Part shown: positions 33,302-41,376 of the stretch, piece after piece
Numbering within the stretch: the first letter of the stretch is position 1
How the letters are laid out: each line of letters starts with the position of its first letter
Assembly (NCBI RefSeq): GCF_008802365.1
Contig: NZ_VZQZ01000006.1
Span: 1-64,000, forward strand
Length of the DNA stretch: 64,000 nucleotides
Direction: 5' to 3'
Origin: Oryzomonas japonica
GTDB lineage: Bacteria; Desulfobacterota; Desulfuromonadia; Geobacterales; Pseudopelobacteraceae
The notes under the pieces: generated by a model
The model's input: only the letters and a program-made list of their open reading frames with translations
Told to the model about the DNA's origin: nothing
The model's database searches: none
Translations under genes and position numbers: made by a program

Positions 33302-35515
33302 TCACACCCCCCATCCCAGGAGTTGCCCACCCTGGTAGACGATCATCGCCATGCCCCAGGCCAACGCGCTCTGGTAGGCAAAGGCCACCCCGAACCATTT
33401 CCACGAGCCGAACTCCTGGCGCATGGCGATGGCGACCACCACGCACGGCATGTAGAGCAGGACGAACACCATGAAGGCATAGGCGGAAAGCGGCGTGAAG
33501 GTCTGCTGAATCGTGGCCTTCAGCGGACCCCGGTCCTCCTTCTCGTCCGCCGCCAGGCTGGAGACGCCGAAGGTGGAGACCACATTGGAGGCGGATTCCT
33601 TGACCGCCTTGCCAAAAGAGACGGCAATCTCCTGTAGGTCTTCTCCGAAACTTGCCTCGGGTTTTTTCTGCTCCCCCTTCTTGGGGGCATAGATCTCGCC
33701 CATGGTGCCGACCACGATCTCCTTGGCGATGACGCCGGTGATCAGGGATGAGGCCGCCTGCCAGGTGCCGAATCCCAGGGGGCTCAGGACCGGGGCCATC
33801 ACCTGCCCGGCCTGTCCCAGGTAGGAATCCTTCTTGTGCTCCACCCCCCAGGGGAGGTTCAGGAGGAACCAGACAAAGATGGAGACCGCCAGGATGTAGG
33901 TACCGGCCTTGATGAGGAAATGTTTCCCCTTCTCCCAGGTGTGCAGGCAGAGGCTGGTGAAGGAGGGCATCCGGTAGGGGGGCAACTCCATGATGAACAT
34001 GGGGGCCTCGCCCCGGAAGAGGGTGCGCTTGAAGAACACGCCCATGACGATGGCCAGGGCGATGCCCAGTACGTACAGGGACCAGATCACCGTGCCCGGA
34101 TTGTTGGGGAAGAAGGCCCCCACAAAGAGTACGTAGACCGGCAGCCTTGCCCCGCAGGACATGAGCGGGATCAGGAGGGCGGTCAACACCTTGTCCCGTG
34201 GGTTTTCCAGGGTCCGGGTGGCGTAGATGCCGGGTACGTTGCAGCCGAAGCCGAGCAGAAGCGGTATGAACGATTTGCCGTGGAGTCCCATGGCGTGCAT
34301 GGCCCGGTCCATGACAAAGGCGGCGCGCGCCATGTAACCGCTCCCCTCCAGGAAGGTGATGAAGAACATCATCATGAAGATGACCGGGACGAACACCAGC
34401 ACGAAGCCGACCCCGGAGATGACCCCTTCGGTGGCCAGGGAAACCGTCCAGTCCGGGGCGCCCACCAGCCCCAAAAGGACCGTCGTCCAGTGTTTGAAAG
34501 GGCCGCCGGCCATGTCGTTGATCCAGTCGCCAAAGGGCTTGGAGAGGTCGAAGGTCAGCTTGAACACCAGCCACATGGCTGCCAGGAAGATCGGGATGCC
34601 GAGAAAGCGGTTGAGCACCACCCGGTCGATCCGCTCGGTCATCTCGACCCGGCGCTCCTCCTTCTTGAAGAGCACCTCCCGGGCCAGTCCGGCGGCCTGG
34701 GAATAGCGGGCGTCGGCCATGAGCGCCTCCAGGTCTTCGCCATGCCCCCGGCGCAGGTGGTGGAAGATCTCCTCCGGCAGGGCGTCCTGGGCCAAGTTGA
34801 TCTCCTGGCGCAGCCGTTCGTCTCCTTCCATGAGTCTGAGCAGCAGCCAGCGTTCAGGGTACAACGCGAACAGGGCGGGATGCTCCCGGCGCAGCGTATC
34901 ACCCAGCAGCGCCACGGCGGTCTCGACGTCGTCGCCGTAGTTGAGGATGCGCGGGGCGTGGTCGGCCGGTTGCGCGGCCGTCTCCAGCACCTTGTCCAAC
35001 AGTTCCGTCAGGCCGCTCCTCCGGGTGGCCGAGGTGGGGACCACGCCAACCCCCAGCATCGTCTCGATGCCGTGGAGGTTGAAACGGTACCCCTTGGCCT
35101 CGGCCTCGTCGTAGATGTTCAGGGCCATGACCACCGGGATGCCCAACTCCATGAGCTGCACCGTCAGGTACAGGTTGCGCTCCAGGTTGGTGGCGTCCAC
35201 CACGTTGACGATCAGGTCGGGCCGCAGTTTCACCAGGTAATCCCGGGCAATGATCTCCTCCTGGGTGTAGGGGGAGAGGGAGTAGGTGCCGGGCAGGTCC
35301 ACCAGCCGAATCTTCCGGCCGTTGTGTTCGAACAGGGCCTCCTTCTTTTCCACGGTCACGCCGGGCCAATTGCCCACCTGGAGCCGCGTGCCGGCAATGG
35401 CGTTGATCAGCGTGGACTTGCCCACGTTGGGGTTGCCCGCCACGGCCACCACCAGGGGGCGTGGCGCTGCGGACGAAACTGCGTCGTTGGCGGTGTGCGG
35501 TGTCTGCTCCGTCAT
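33302..35515 (-). CDS. feoB: Ferrous iron transport GTPase/permease FeoB
   Basis: This 737-residue FeoB imports Fe(II) across the inner membrane. The N-terminal G domain has GNPNVGKST, DLPGTYSLSP and NIYDEAEAKG; the membrane part has the two Gate motifs, including GFGCNVPGIYATR and LLIPLMSCGARLPVYVL. A cytoplasmic insert rich in charged residues precedes the last helices. The start overlaps feoA by 4 nt. The operon is DUF2325-porin-feoA2-feoA-feoB-small Cys protein, behind a Fur box. Confidence 0.97.
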   Translation of the reverse strand: MTEQTPHTANDAVSSAAPRPLVVAVAGNPNVGKSTLINAIAGTRLQVGNWPGVTVEKKEALFEHNGRKIRLVDLPGTYSLSPYTQEEIIARDYLVKLRPDLIVNVVDATNLERNLYLTVQLMELGIPVVMALNIYDEAEAKGYRFNLHGIETMLGVGVVPTSATRRSGLTELLDKVLETAAQPADHAPRILNYGDDVETAVALLGDTLRREHPALFALYPERWLLLRLMEGDERLRQEINLAQDALPEEIFHHLRRGHGEDLEALMADARYSQAAGLAREVLFKKEERRVEMTERIDRVVLNRFLGIPIFLAAMWLVFKLTFDLSKPFGDWINDMAGGPFKHWTTVLLGLVGAPDWTVSLATEGVISGVGFVLVFVPVIFMMMFFITFLEGSGYMARAAFVMDRAMHAMGLHGKSFIPLLLGFGCNVPGIYATRTLENPRDKVLTALLIPLMSCGARLPVYVLFVGAFFPNNPGTVIWSLYVLGIALAIVMGVFFKRTLFRGEAPMFIMELPPYRMPSFTSLCLHTWEKGKHFLIKAGTYILAVSIFVWFLLNLPWGVEHKKDSYLGQAGQVMAPVLSPLGFGTWQAASSLITGVIAKEIVVGTMGEIYAPKKGEQKKPEASFGEDLQEIAVSFGKAVKESASNVVSTFGVSSLAADEKEDRGPLKATIQQTFTPLSAYAFMVFVLLYMPCVVVAIAMRQEFGSWKWFGVAFAYQSALAWGMAMIVYQGGQLLGWGV

Positions 35516-35742
35516 GGCGTCACCTCCACTTCGATCCCTTCCGCCTCCTTCTTGCGCAACGAGAGGTTATACCCCTTGATGGTCACCTCGATCGGGTCCC
35601 CCAGAGGGGCCACCTTTTCCACCCTGACCGGCTCGCCGGCCAGTACTCCCATGTCCATCAGCCGCCGCTTTATGGGGCCGACGGCCGTCCCGATGTGAAC
35701 AATCTTCCCCTGCTGCCCCGGTTTCATCATCGCCAGATGCAT
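35512..35742 (-). CDS. feoA: FeoA-domain protein
   Basis: This 76-residue SH3-like FeoA (GQQGKIVHIGTAVGPIKRRLMDMGVLAGEPVRVEKVAPLGDPIEVTIKGYNLSLRKKEAEGIEVE) is a cytoplasmic partner needed for FeoB transport. It matches the full FeoA consensus and its stop overlaps the feoB start (ATGA). Confidence 0.95.
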   Translation of the reverse strand: MHLAMMKPGQQGKIVHIGTAVGPIKRRLMDMGVLAGEPVRVEKVAPLGDPIEVTIKGYNLSLRKKEAEGIEVEVTP

Positions 35743-35745
35743 CCC

Positions 35746-36003
35746 CTACCTCCGTATCTTTATTTTCATAGCCACGCCGCGATCAATGGCAATCCGTGAT
35801 TCGTCCACCTTCAACAGCACCAGGTTACTGCTGTTGTTCAGCATCTCCACCTGCTTGCCGACCCTGAGCCCCATGTCTTCCACCCGCACGTCTCCCGGCT
35901 TGCGTTCCTCTTTGCAGCGGCATCCGCCGCACTCCGGCGTGCCTTGCCCCACCTCGACGATCTCGCCCCGTTCCCCGGGGCCCATCAGTCCCAATGGCAT
36001 CAT
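35746..36003 (-). CDS. Second FeoA-like protein with a cysteine insert
   Basis: This protein of about 85 residues has the FeoA fold (LGLMGPGERGEIVEVGQ...VRVEDMGLRVGKQVEMLNNSSNLVLLKVDESRIAIDRGVAMKIKI) interrupted by a loop PECGGCRCKEERKPGD holding three cysteines. The loop may bind a metal or an Fe-S cluster. GGGAG is 8 nt before the ATG at 36003; an ATG at 36009 is also possible. It sits 3 bp before feoA, so two FeoA proteins are made with one FeoB. Confidence 0.85.
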   Translation of the reverse strand: MMPLGLMGPGERGEIVEVGQGTPECGGCRCKEERKPGDVRVEDMGLRVGKQVEMLNNSSNLVLLKVDESRIAIDRGVAMKIKIRR

Positions 36004-36061
36004 CTGCATAACTCCCTTTCCTCGCCCGTTCCCGCCGGGGGAGCGGACGACTACCCGCTTT

Positions 36062-36865
36062 TTAAAACTTGAGCACCACCCCGTAGAGCAGGGCCAGATC
36101 ATCCTCCGGTTTGGTGAGCCCGACCTTGACGCCGGCGTTCACATCCAGAAACTGGGAGACCTCGTACCGGGCCCCGACCAGGCCGTAGCTGCACAGTTCG
36201 CTGGTTGACCTCTCCCGGGTCGTGGCTACACCGAAGTCGGTCATCAGCGTCAGCCCCTTCATGACCTGCACCTCGGCGGCCAGGGAGCCGGACCAGAGGT
36301 CGGAGCGGTTCTCGTCTCTCTGGATGTCGGTGCGGAAACTGTGGTGCTCATAGCCCAGGTTGGCATGGAGCAGATACTTTCCCTCGGCGAACTCTTTGGT
36401 GGCGATGAGTGCGCCGCCAAAGCCCCAACGGCCGTCCGAGAGTCCGGCGCGGTATTTGCCGGTCGGCAGCAGGATGGTCGGCTTGCCGGCAAGGCTCAAA
36501 CCATCGCGCTCGAAGAAACGGTACTTCAACTCCAGGGCCATGTCGCCGAAACCGTCGCTGATCCCGGCCAGTTGGCCATCTTCCCTGACCCGTTCGCTGA
36601 AGAGATAGGGCACTGCCAGGGACACGCCCAGATCCTTGGTGATGCCGGTGGTGATCTTCATTTCGCCGTCGAAGACCTCGCTGCGTGTGGTGCTCCCATT
36701 ATCCGACTCCTTGTCGTAGGCGTAGCCGCCGTTCAACTCCATTTCGGCACTGCCCGGCAGGACGGTTCCGGTGTCGTCCGTGACAAGCGGCGGCCCGGCA
36801 AAGGACGGGGTCGCTCCCAGAGTTACCATGCCCGCCAGCAGTGCCGCCGTGATCCCCCGCCGCAT
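36062..36865 (-). CDS. Outer-membrane beta-barrel protein of the iron operon
   Basis: This protein of about 267 residues has a signal peptide (RRGITAALLAGMVTLGATPSFA) and repeated amphipathic beta strands ending in a C-terminal phenylalanine (LLYGVVLKF), as outer-membrane barrels do. It resembles the transporter family once named for phenol degradation (MetA-like), but the substrate is unknown. The ATG at 36865 gives a clean signal peptide behind GGGGAG; an ATG at 36916 overlaps the upstream gene. Its place between DUF2325 and feoA suggests a role in outer-membrane passage of iron or another metal, which is inference. Confidence 0.7.
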   Translation of the reverse strand: MRRGITAALLAGMVTLGATPSFAGPPLVTDDTGTVLPGSAEMELNGGYAYDKESDNGSTTRSEVFDGEMKITTGITKDLGVSLAVPYLFSERVREDGQLAGISDGFGDMALELKYRFFERDGLSLAGKPTILLPTGKYRAGLSDGRWGFGGALIATKEFAEGKYLLHANLGYEHHSFRTDIQRDENRSDLWSGSLAAEVQVMKGLTLMTDFGVATTRERSTSELCSYGLVGARYEVSQFLDVNAGVKVGLTKPEDDLALLYGVVLKF

Positions 36866-36908
36866 GGTTCTCCCCGTGGTGCGTTCCTTTTCCCCTGTGG
36901 TGATGGTC

Positions 36909-37220
36909 TCAGACATCGTTCCTTCCCCCTGTGTGATTGATGATATGCATACATTTCAAACACTCGCGGAGCGTGCAGACCCCGCAAGCGTGGTGCATGA
37001 AAACCGGGATATCGTTGGCGCGCGCCGCTGTCATAGCCTCGTTTTTCGCCCGATGGGAGACCTTGTTGGTGAAGATCACCACGGCATCGGCATGTTTCAG
37101 TTTCGCGGCGATGCCGTTTTGGGCGGTGGTGAACACGTTCAGCTCCACGCCGGCCCTCTCGGCCTCCCGCAGATACTGTGGCTCCAGGCGGTCCATCCCG
37201 CCGATCAGCACGACACTCAT
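36909..37220 (-). CDS. DUF2325 protein
   Basis: This 103-residue protein begins SVVLIGGMDRLEPQYLREAERAGVELNVFTTA and ends with a cysteine-rich segment HHACGVCTLRECLKCM. DUF2325 proteins have a Rossmann-like start (VLIGG...Y) and no settled function; several occur in metal-linked operons. It is the first gene behind the Fur box at 37245-37265 and is followed by the barrel protein and feo genes. The cysteines could sense iron or redox state. Confidence 0.75.
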   Translation of the reverse strand: MSVVLIGGMDRLEPQYLREAERAGVELNVFTTAQNGIAAKLKHADAVVIFTNKVSHRAKNEAMTAARANDIPVFMHHACGVCTLRECLKCMHIINHTGGRNDV

Positions 37221-37244
37221 GGTTATCTCCTTCTTAAAACAAGG

Positions 37245-37265
37245 TATTGATATTCATTATCAATA
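37245..37265. promoter_or_regulatory. Fur box of the feo operon
   Basis: ATTGATATTCATTATCAAT (37246-37264) differs at one position from the palindromic Fur consensus ATTGATAATCATTATCAAT and is extended by T/A outside. It lies 25 bp before the DUF2325 start, so iron-replete Fur should repress DUF2325 through feoB. Confidence 0.85.
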
Positions 37266-37314
37266 GTTTGGCAAAAAAGGGACAGCTATGCCCTTCATGG
37301 TGCACATGGTACGC

Positions 37315-37503
37315 TTAACGGTTCTGATTTTTGTCGGTGAGATGGGGGCTGCGGAAGTCGTTGGCTGCGATGGCGGAGAACATCCCGCCGCCGGTGGCCG
37401 TTCGCTGTCGAGGCATTCCTGTGGCCGGCACGCCCGGTTGACAACAACGGTCCTCATACGTTCGTACAGTCGTGTATGCCGGCCTGTCGATGCGATGGGT
37501 CAT
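37315..37503 (-). CDS. Possible small protein upstream of the feo operon
   Basis: A 62-codon frame starts at ATG 37503, with AGAGGAAA about 8 nt upstream, and reads MTHRIDRPAYTTVRTYEDRCC ... GMFSAIAANDFRSPHLTDKNQNR. No family is recognised. A weaker Fur-like site lies about 57 bp upstream (37560-37578), and the feo Fur box lies downstream. The rest of the 450-bp gap 37266-37718 shows no other feature. The gene may be spurious. Confidence 0.3.
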   Translation of the reverse strand: MTHRIDRPAYTTVRTYEDRCCQPGVPATGMPRQRTATGGGMFSAIAANDFRSPHLTDKNQNR

Positions 37504-37559
37504 GTCTGCCGTTTCCTCTGGTGTGGGTCGTTGGCGCTGCTGGCGATCTTGTTTATGAT

Positions 37560-37578
37560 ATTGAAAACTGAAATCAAT
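37560..37578. promoter_or_regulatory. Weak Fur-box-like site
   Basis: ATTGAAAACTGAAATCAAT shares 13 of 19 positions with the Fur consensus, with perfect outer arms ATTGA / TCAAT. It could act on the small minus-strand frame at 37503 or be chance. Confidence 0.35.
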
Positions 37579-37718
37579 ATATCGATCGGCATTCTGGCTG
37601 TCAAGGATAAAAAAACAGGCACTGAAAAAATGCCCCTGCCGTACCACGCCCTGAACAGCAACATACTTATTGCAGAGCCTTCACATGTTTGTAATCATTG
37701 CCTGCTAGGATCGCAGCC

Positions 37719-40115
37719 ATGAGAACCTACAAAGCAGACCTGCACGTCCATTCGAGTCACTCCAACAAGCCCACCTATTGGGCCATGCGCAAGTTCAACT
37801 GCCCCGAAAGCTATACCTCGCCCGAGTATCTCTACCAGACCGCCCGGAGCCGGGGGATGGATTTCGTCACCATCAGCGATCACAACAGCATCAACGGCGC
37901 CCTGGAGATCGCCCACCTGCCCGGTGCGTTCGTCAGCTCGGAGATCACCGCCTACTTCCCGGAGAGCGGCTGCAAGATCCACGTGGTGGTGCTGCACATC
38001 ACCGAGGCCCAGTTCCGCCAGATCATGGAACTGCGCAGGAACATCTACGAGATGGTCGCCTACCTCCACCAGGAAGGGGTGGCCCACTTCCTGGCCCATC
38101 CGCTCTACGCCCAGAACGACAAACTGATCACCGCCATCATCGAGAAGTCCCTGGTGCTCTTCACCACCTTCGAGGTAAGAAACGGCTGCCGGGCACGGCG
38201 GTTCAACGCCTTTACCGAACAGATCGTCACCAGCCTCGACCCGGAAATCCTGGAGCGGCTCGCCAACCGGCACGATATCCGTCCCTACGGCCCTACCCCC
38301 TGGATCAAAGGGATGGTGGGGGGCTCGGACGACCACGGCGGCCTGTTCATCAGTCGCGCTCACACGGCCGCGGAGGGCGCCGACAGCGTGGACAGCTTCA
38401 TCGAGGCTGTAAAAGCGAGGCAGAGCCGACCTGAGGGGGATAATGGCGGCCCCCTGACCATGGCCCACAGCATGTACGGCATCGCCCACAGCTTCTACCG
38501 GGAGCGTTTCGGCGACCGCCGCCGCAGTTCGACCCCCTTCATCAGCGCCCTGCTGAACCGCTTCTTCAATGTGGGGTCGGCCCGGGAATCGTTCGTGGAA
38601 AAGCTCCGGCTGTTCATCCTGAAGAACATTCCCGAGTCCCGGAGCCACCGGAGCCGCAGCTTCGAGGAAATTCTGGACCGGGAGGCCCGGGTGCTGCTCA
38701 ACGACAGCGTTTTCCTGGCATCCCTCAAGGGAGCCGACCAGAACCGCACCATCTTCGCCGTGACCAGCTATCTGGCCAACCGGATGATCTACATCTATAC
38801 CAACCGTCTGATGTCGCTGCCGCTCTCCGCCGGGTTCTTCGATTACGTCACCACCCTCAGCACCATCGGCCTGGTGCACCTGCTGGTGACCCCCTACTAC
38901 CTGGCCTTCCATCACCAGCACAAGGGCAAGGATATCATGCGCGGCCTCAAGGAGACCTTTCCCGATGCCGGCGACGGTGACGGAGAGAAGATCGCCCTGT
39001 TCACCGATACCCTGGACGAGATCAACGGGGTGGCCATCACCATCCACCGCCTGATCCAGACCGCCAGAAACCGTGGGGTGGAGTTGACGGTGATCACCGC
39101 CGGGAATGCCGATGCGCCGCTCCCGGAGGGGGTCAAGCGCTTCGAATCGGTGGGTGATTTCGTGCTGCCTGAATACCCTGAACTGAAATTTTCCTTCCCG
39201 CCGATCCTGGACGTCATGGATTACATCGAGCAGGGGGGCTTCACCCGCATCCATATCAGCACCCCTGGAACCGTTGGCCTTTTGGGCCTTTTGATCGCCC
39301 GCATCATGGACATCCCGGTGGCCGGCACCTATCACACCGACATTCCCCAGTATGTGCGCAGCCTGACCAACGACGAATTCCTGGAGCAGGCCGCCTGGAG
39401 CTACATGATCTGGTTCTACAGCCAGATGGAGGAGGTCATGGTACCGTCCAACGGGACCCGGCAGCAACTCCTCTCCCGCGGCCTGGCGGAGGAAAAAATG
39501 AAACCGCTGCCGCGCTGGGTGGATACGGAGCAGTTCACCCCGGTCAGACGGAGTGCGGATTTTTGGACCAGACGGGGCATCCCGGAGGGTATCAGGCTCC
39601 TGTACGTGGGACGGGTATCGCGGGAGAAGTCCTTGGAGCTTTTGGCGGAGACGTTCGGCGAACTGATCGACTCCGGTTTCGACGCATCCCTGGTGGTCGT
39701 CGGCGATGGGCCGTATCGCCAGGAGATGGAGGAGCGTCTGAAAGGGTATCCGGCCTTCTTCACCGGCTACCTGGCGGGAGAGGAATTACAGAATGGGTAC
39801 GCCTCGGCCGACCTGTTCGTCTTCCCCAGCGCTACCGATACCTTCGGCAATGTGGTCCTGGAAGCCCAATCCTCCGGTTTGCCGGTGATCGTGTCCGATG
39901 CCGGGGGCCCGAAAGAGTTGATGGCCGACGGCGAAACCGGCATGATCTTCAGTGCCGGCAGCGGGGCGGAGCTGGCTGCCGCTATCAGGTATTTCCTCAA
40001 CAACCGGGCGGTACTGGCCGAGATGAGTCACAATGCCCGTAGTTTTACCCTGCTCAGGGCCCCCGACAGTGGCGACGCTTACAGTACCATCCTCCAGAGC
40101 GGCCGGGCGGCCTAA
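37719..40115 (+). CDS. PHP-domain phosphoesterase fused to a family-4 glycosyltransferase
   Basis: The protein is 798 residues in two parts. The N-terminal third is a PHP domain (YKADLHVHSSHS at the start, FVTISDHNSINGALEIA, FLAHPLY, GGSDDHGG) with the histidines and aspartates of a trinuclear metal site. A linker of about 180 residues follows. The C-terminal part is a GT-B glycosyltransferase: KIALFTDTLDEINGVA, GTYHTDIPQYV, LLYVGRVSREKSLELL, FVFPSATDTFGNVVLEAQSSGLPVIVSDAGGPKEL (E-x7-E region). Together this suggests transfer of a sugar plus hydrolysis of a phosphate ester on a lipid or glycan. AGGA lies 9 nt before the ATG. A strong terminator follows, so the hydrolase and GH3 genes downstream form a separate unit. 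Confidence 0.88.
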   Translation: MRTYKADLHVHSSHSNKPTYWAMRKFNCPESYTSPEYLYQTARSRGMDFVTISDHNSINGALEIAHLPGAFVSSEITAYFPESGCKIHVVVLHITEAQFRQIMELRRNIYEMVAYLHQEGVAHFLAHPLYAQNDKLITAIIEKSLVLFTTFEVRNGCRARRFNAFTEQIVTSLDPEILERLANRHDIRPYGPTPWIKGMVGGSDDHGGLFISRAHTAAEGADSVDSFIEAVKARQSRPEGDNGGPLTMAHSMYGIAHSFYRERFGDRRRSSTPFISALLNRFFNVGSARESFVEKLRLFILKNIPESRSHRSRSFEEILDREARVLLNDSVFLASLKGADQNRTIFAVTSYLANRMIYIYTNRLMSLPLSAGFFDYVTTLSTIGLVHLLVTPYYLAFHHQHKGKDIMRGLKETFPDAGDGDGEKIALFTDTLDEINGVAITIHRLIQTARNRGVELTVITAGNADAPLPEGVKRFESVGDFVLPEYPELKFSFPPILDVMDYIEQGGFTRIHISTPGTVGLLGLLIARIMDIPVAGTYHTDIPQYVRSLTNDEFLEQAAWSYMIWFYSQMEEVMVPSNGTRQQLLSRGLAEEKMKPLPRWVDTEQFTPVRRSADFWTRRGIPEGIRLLYVGRVSREKSLELLAETFGELIDSGFDASLVVVGDGPYRQEMEERLKGYPAFFTGYLAGEELQNGYASADLFVFPSATDTFGNVVLEAQSSGLPVIVSDAGGPKELMADGETGMIFSAGSGAELAAAIRYFLNNRAVLAEMSHNARSFTLLRAPDSGDAYSTILQSGRAA

Positions 40116-40156
40116 CCGTAGATAGAGTGCTGCACCAGTAGTTCCCCCCATGTTAT

Positions 40157-40190
40157 GCCGGGACCGAAGTCATGGTCCCGGCGCTTTTTT
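40157..40190 (+). terminator. Rho-independent terminator after the PHP-GT gene
   Basis: GCCGGGACC (40157-40165) pairs with GGTCCCGGC (40174-40182); GC and six T residues follow. Confidence 0.9.
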
Positions 40191-40293
40191 CACGACTGCA
40201 ACAGATCCTCCACCAACTGTTTCCCATTCGCCGCCCGCGCGTAACGTCGCCATGCTTTACTGGCACAAGCTTGCACGAAGACCAGGAGGCGAC

Positions 40294-41373
40294 ATGAAAC
40301 CCGTTTCGTTGAAAATCGGCCCGACAAAAGAGACCAATCCCGTACTTGTTTCGGCAGCAACCATGGCCCATGGTTTCATGCGCTCCATGGCCATCAAACC
40401 CTACGCCCCGCGGGATCGCCACCGCGAGTTCCGTCTGATGAGGAACGTCCGCAGCATGCACAGCGTCCGGTGCCAACTGTTCCGGGAAAGGGGGGCCGGG
40501 TCCATGCCGACCATCGTGGTCGCCGGTTTCGTGCCGGACTCCACGGAGACGATAGAGTTCCAACGCCCGCTGTTGCGCAGATACGGCAGCATCTACTATT
40601 TCAACTATCCCCGTAACGGCTTCTCGGCAGAGATGTTTTCCGCCCAACTGTCCGACCTGATCGACGATATCCATGCCGGGGGCAACAAGCCGTTGATCAT
40701 GAGTGTCAGCTTCGGGTCGGGGCTGCTGGTGGATTTTCTCCGGCAGGCCGACGAGCAGATTCATGAGAAAATCCGCGGCCTGCTCCTGATCAGCCCGGTG
40801 ATCTGCACCGACGACCTGATTCGCCCCAAGGGGGAGAAGCGGGACGGTATCCGTTTCCTGGAGAGCAGCCTGCAGAAGATCATCACCGCCGACCCGGCCA
40901 AACGGGACGAGTTGGAAAAACAGGTGGAACGCTCCCGCCGCTGTTTCCAGGCCCTGTTCGCCGCCGGGGCCGAAAACCGTGTGTTGAGCAGTAAGCACCT
41001 GGCGATTCGCCGCAAGATCATGGACGTGCTGGCCCATACCTCGGCCCTGGGAGGGTACGAGCGGGTCAAGGCGCTGCGGGAGCTTCAATTCCCCGAGTTT
41101 GACGGCTCGGTCTTCGCCGGTCCGGTTCTGGCGCTCATGGCGGAAAACGAAGGCGATATCCTGGTGCCATTGTCGCCGACCCTCGCCCTTTTTGCCGATT
41201 CAAGACGCTACACCAAGCTGTTTCCCAACTGCCGGGTGAAAAAGGTCATATCAAAGAATGAAGGGGACAATGTGCCCCACGCCTCCATGATCTTTCACCA
41301 CGACGCTTACAACCCCCTCTTGGAAAGCTGGTACAGCAAGCTTTCGGCGCCGCTGCTCCAGATGGCGATCTGA
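40294..41373 (+). CDS. Alpha/beta hydrolase-fold protein paired with GH3 gene
   Basis: This 359-residue protein has an alpha/beta-hydrolase outline: TIVVAGFVPDSTETIEFQRPLL, YYFNYPRNGFSAEMF, a nucleophile-elbow-like segment LIMSVSFGSGLL (SxSxG rather than GxSxG), LALMAENEGDILVP for the acid region and DNVPHASMI for the histidine. It would be a serine esterase or thioesterase of unknown substrate. AGGAGG is 6 nt before the ATG at 40294. It ends 3 bp before the GH3-family gene, so the two are likely one operon acting on one acyl compound. Confidence 0.65.
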   Translation: MKPVSLKIGPTKETNPVLVSAATMAHGFMRSMAIKPYAPRDRHREFRLMRNVRSMHSVRCQLFRERGAGSMPTIVVAGFVPDSTETIEFQRPLLRRYGSIYYFNYPRNGFSAEMFSAQLSDLIDDIHAGGNKPLIMSVSFGSGLLVDFLRQADEQIHEKIRGLLLISPVICTDDLIRPKGEKRDGIRFLESSLQKIITADPAKRDELEKQVERSRRCFQALFAAGAENRVLSSKHLAIRRKIMDVLAHTSALGGYERVKALRELQFPEFDGSVFAGPVLALMAENEGDILVPLSPTLALFADSRRYTKLFPNCRVKKVISKNEGDNVPHASMIFHHDAYNPLLESWYSKLSAPLLQMAI

Positions 41374-41376
41374 CCC

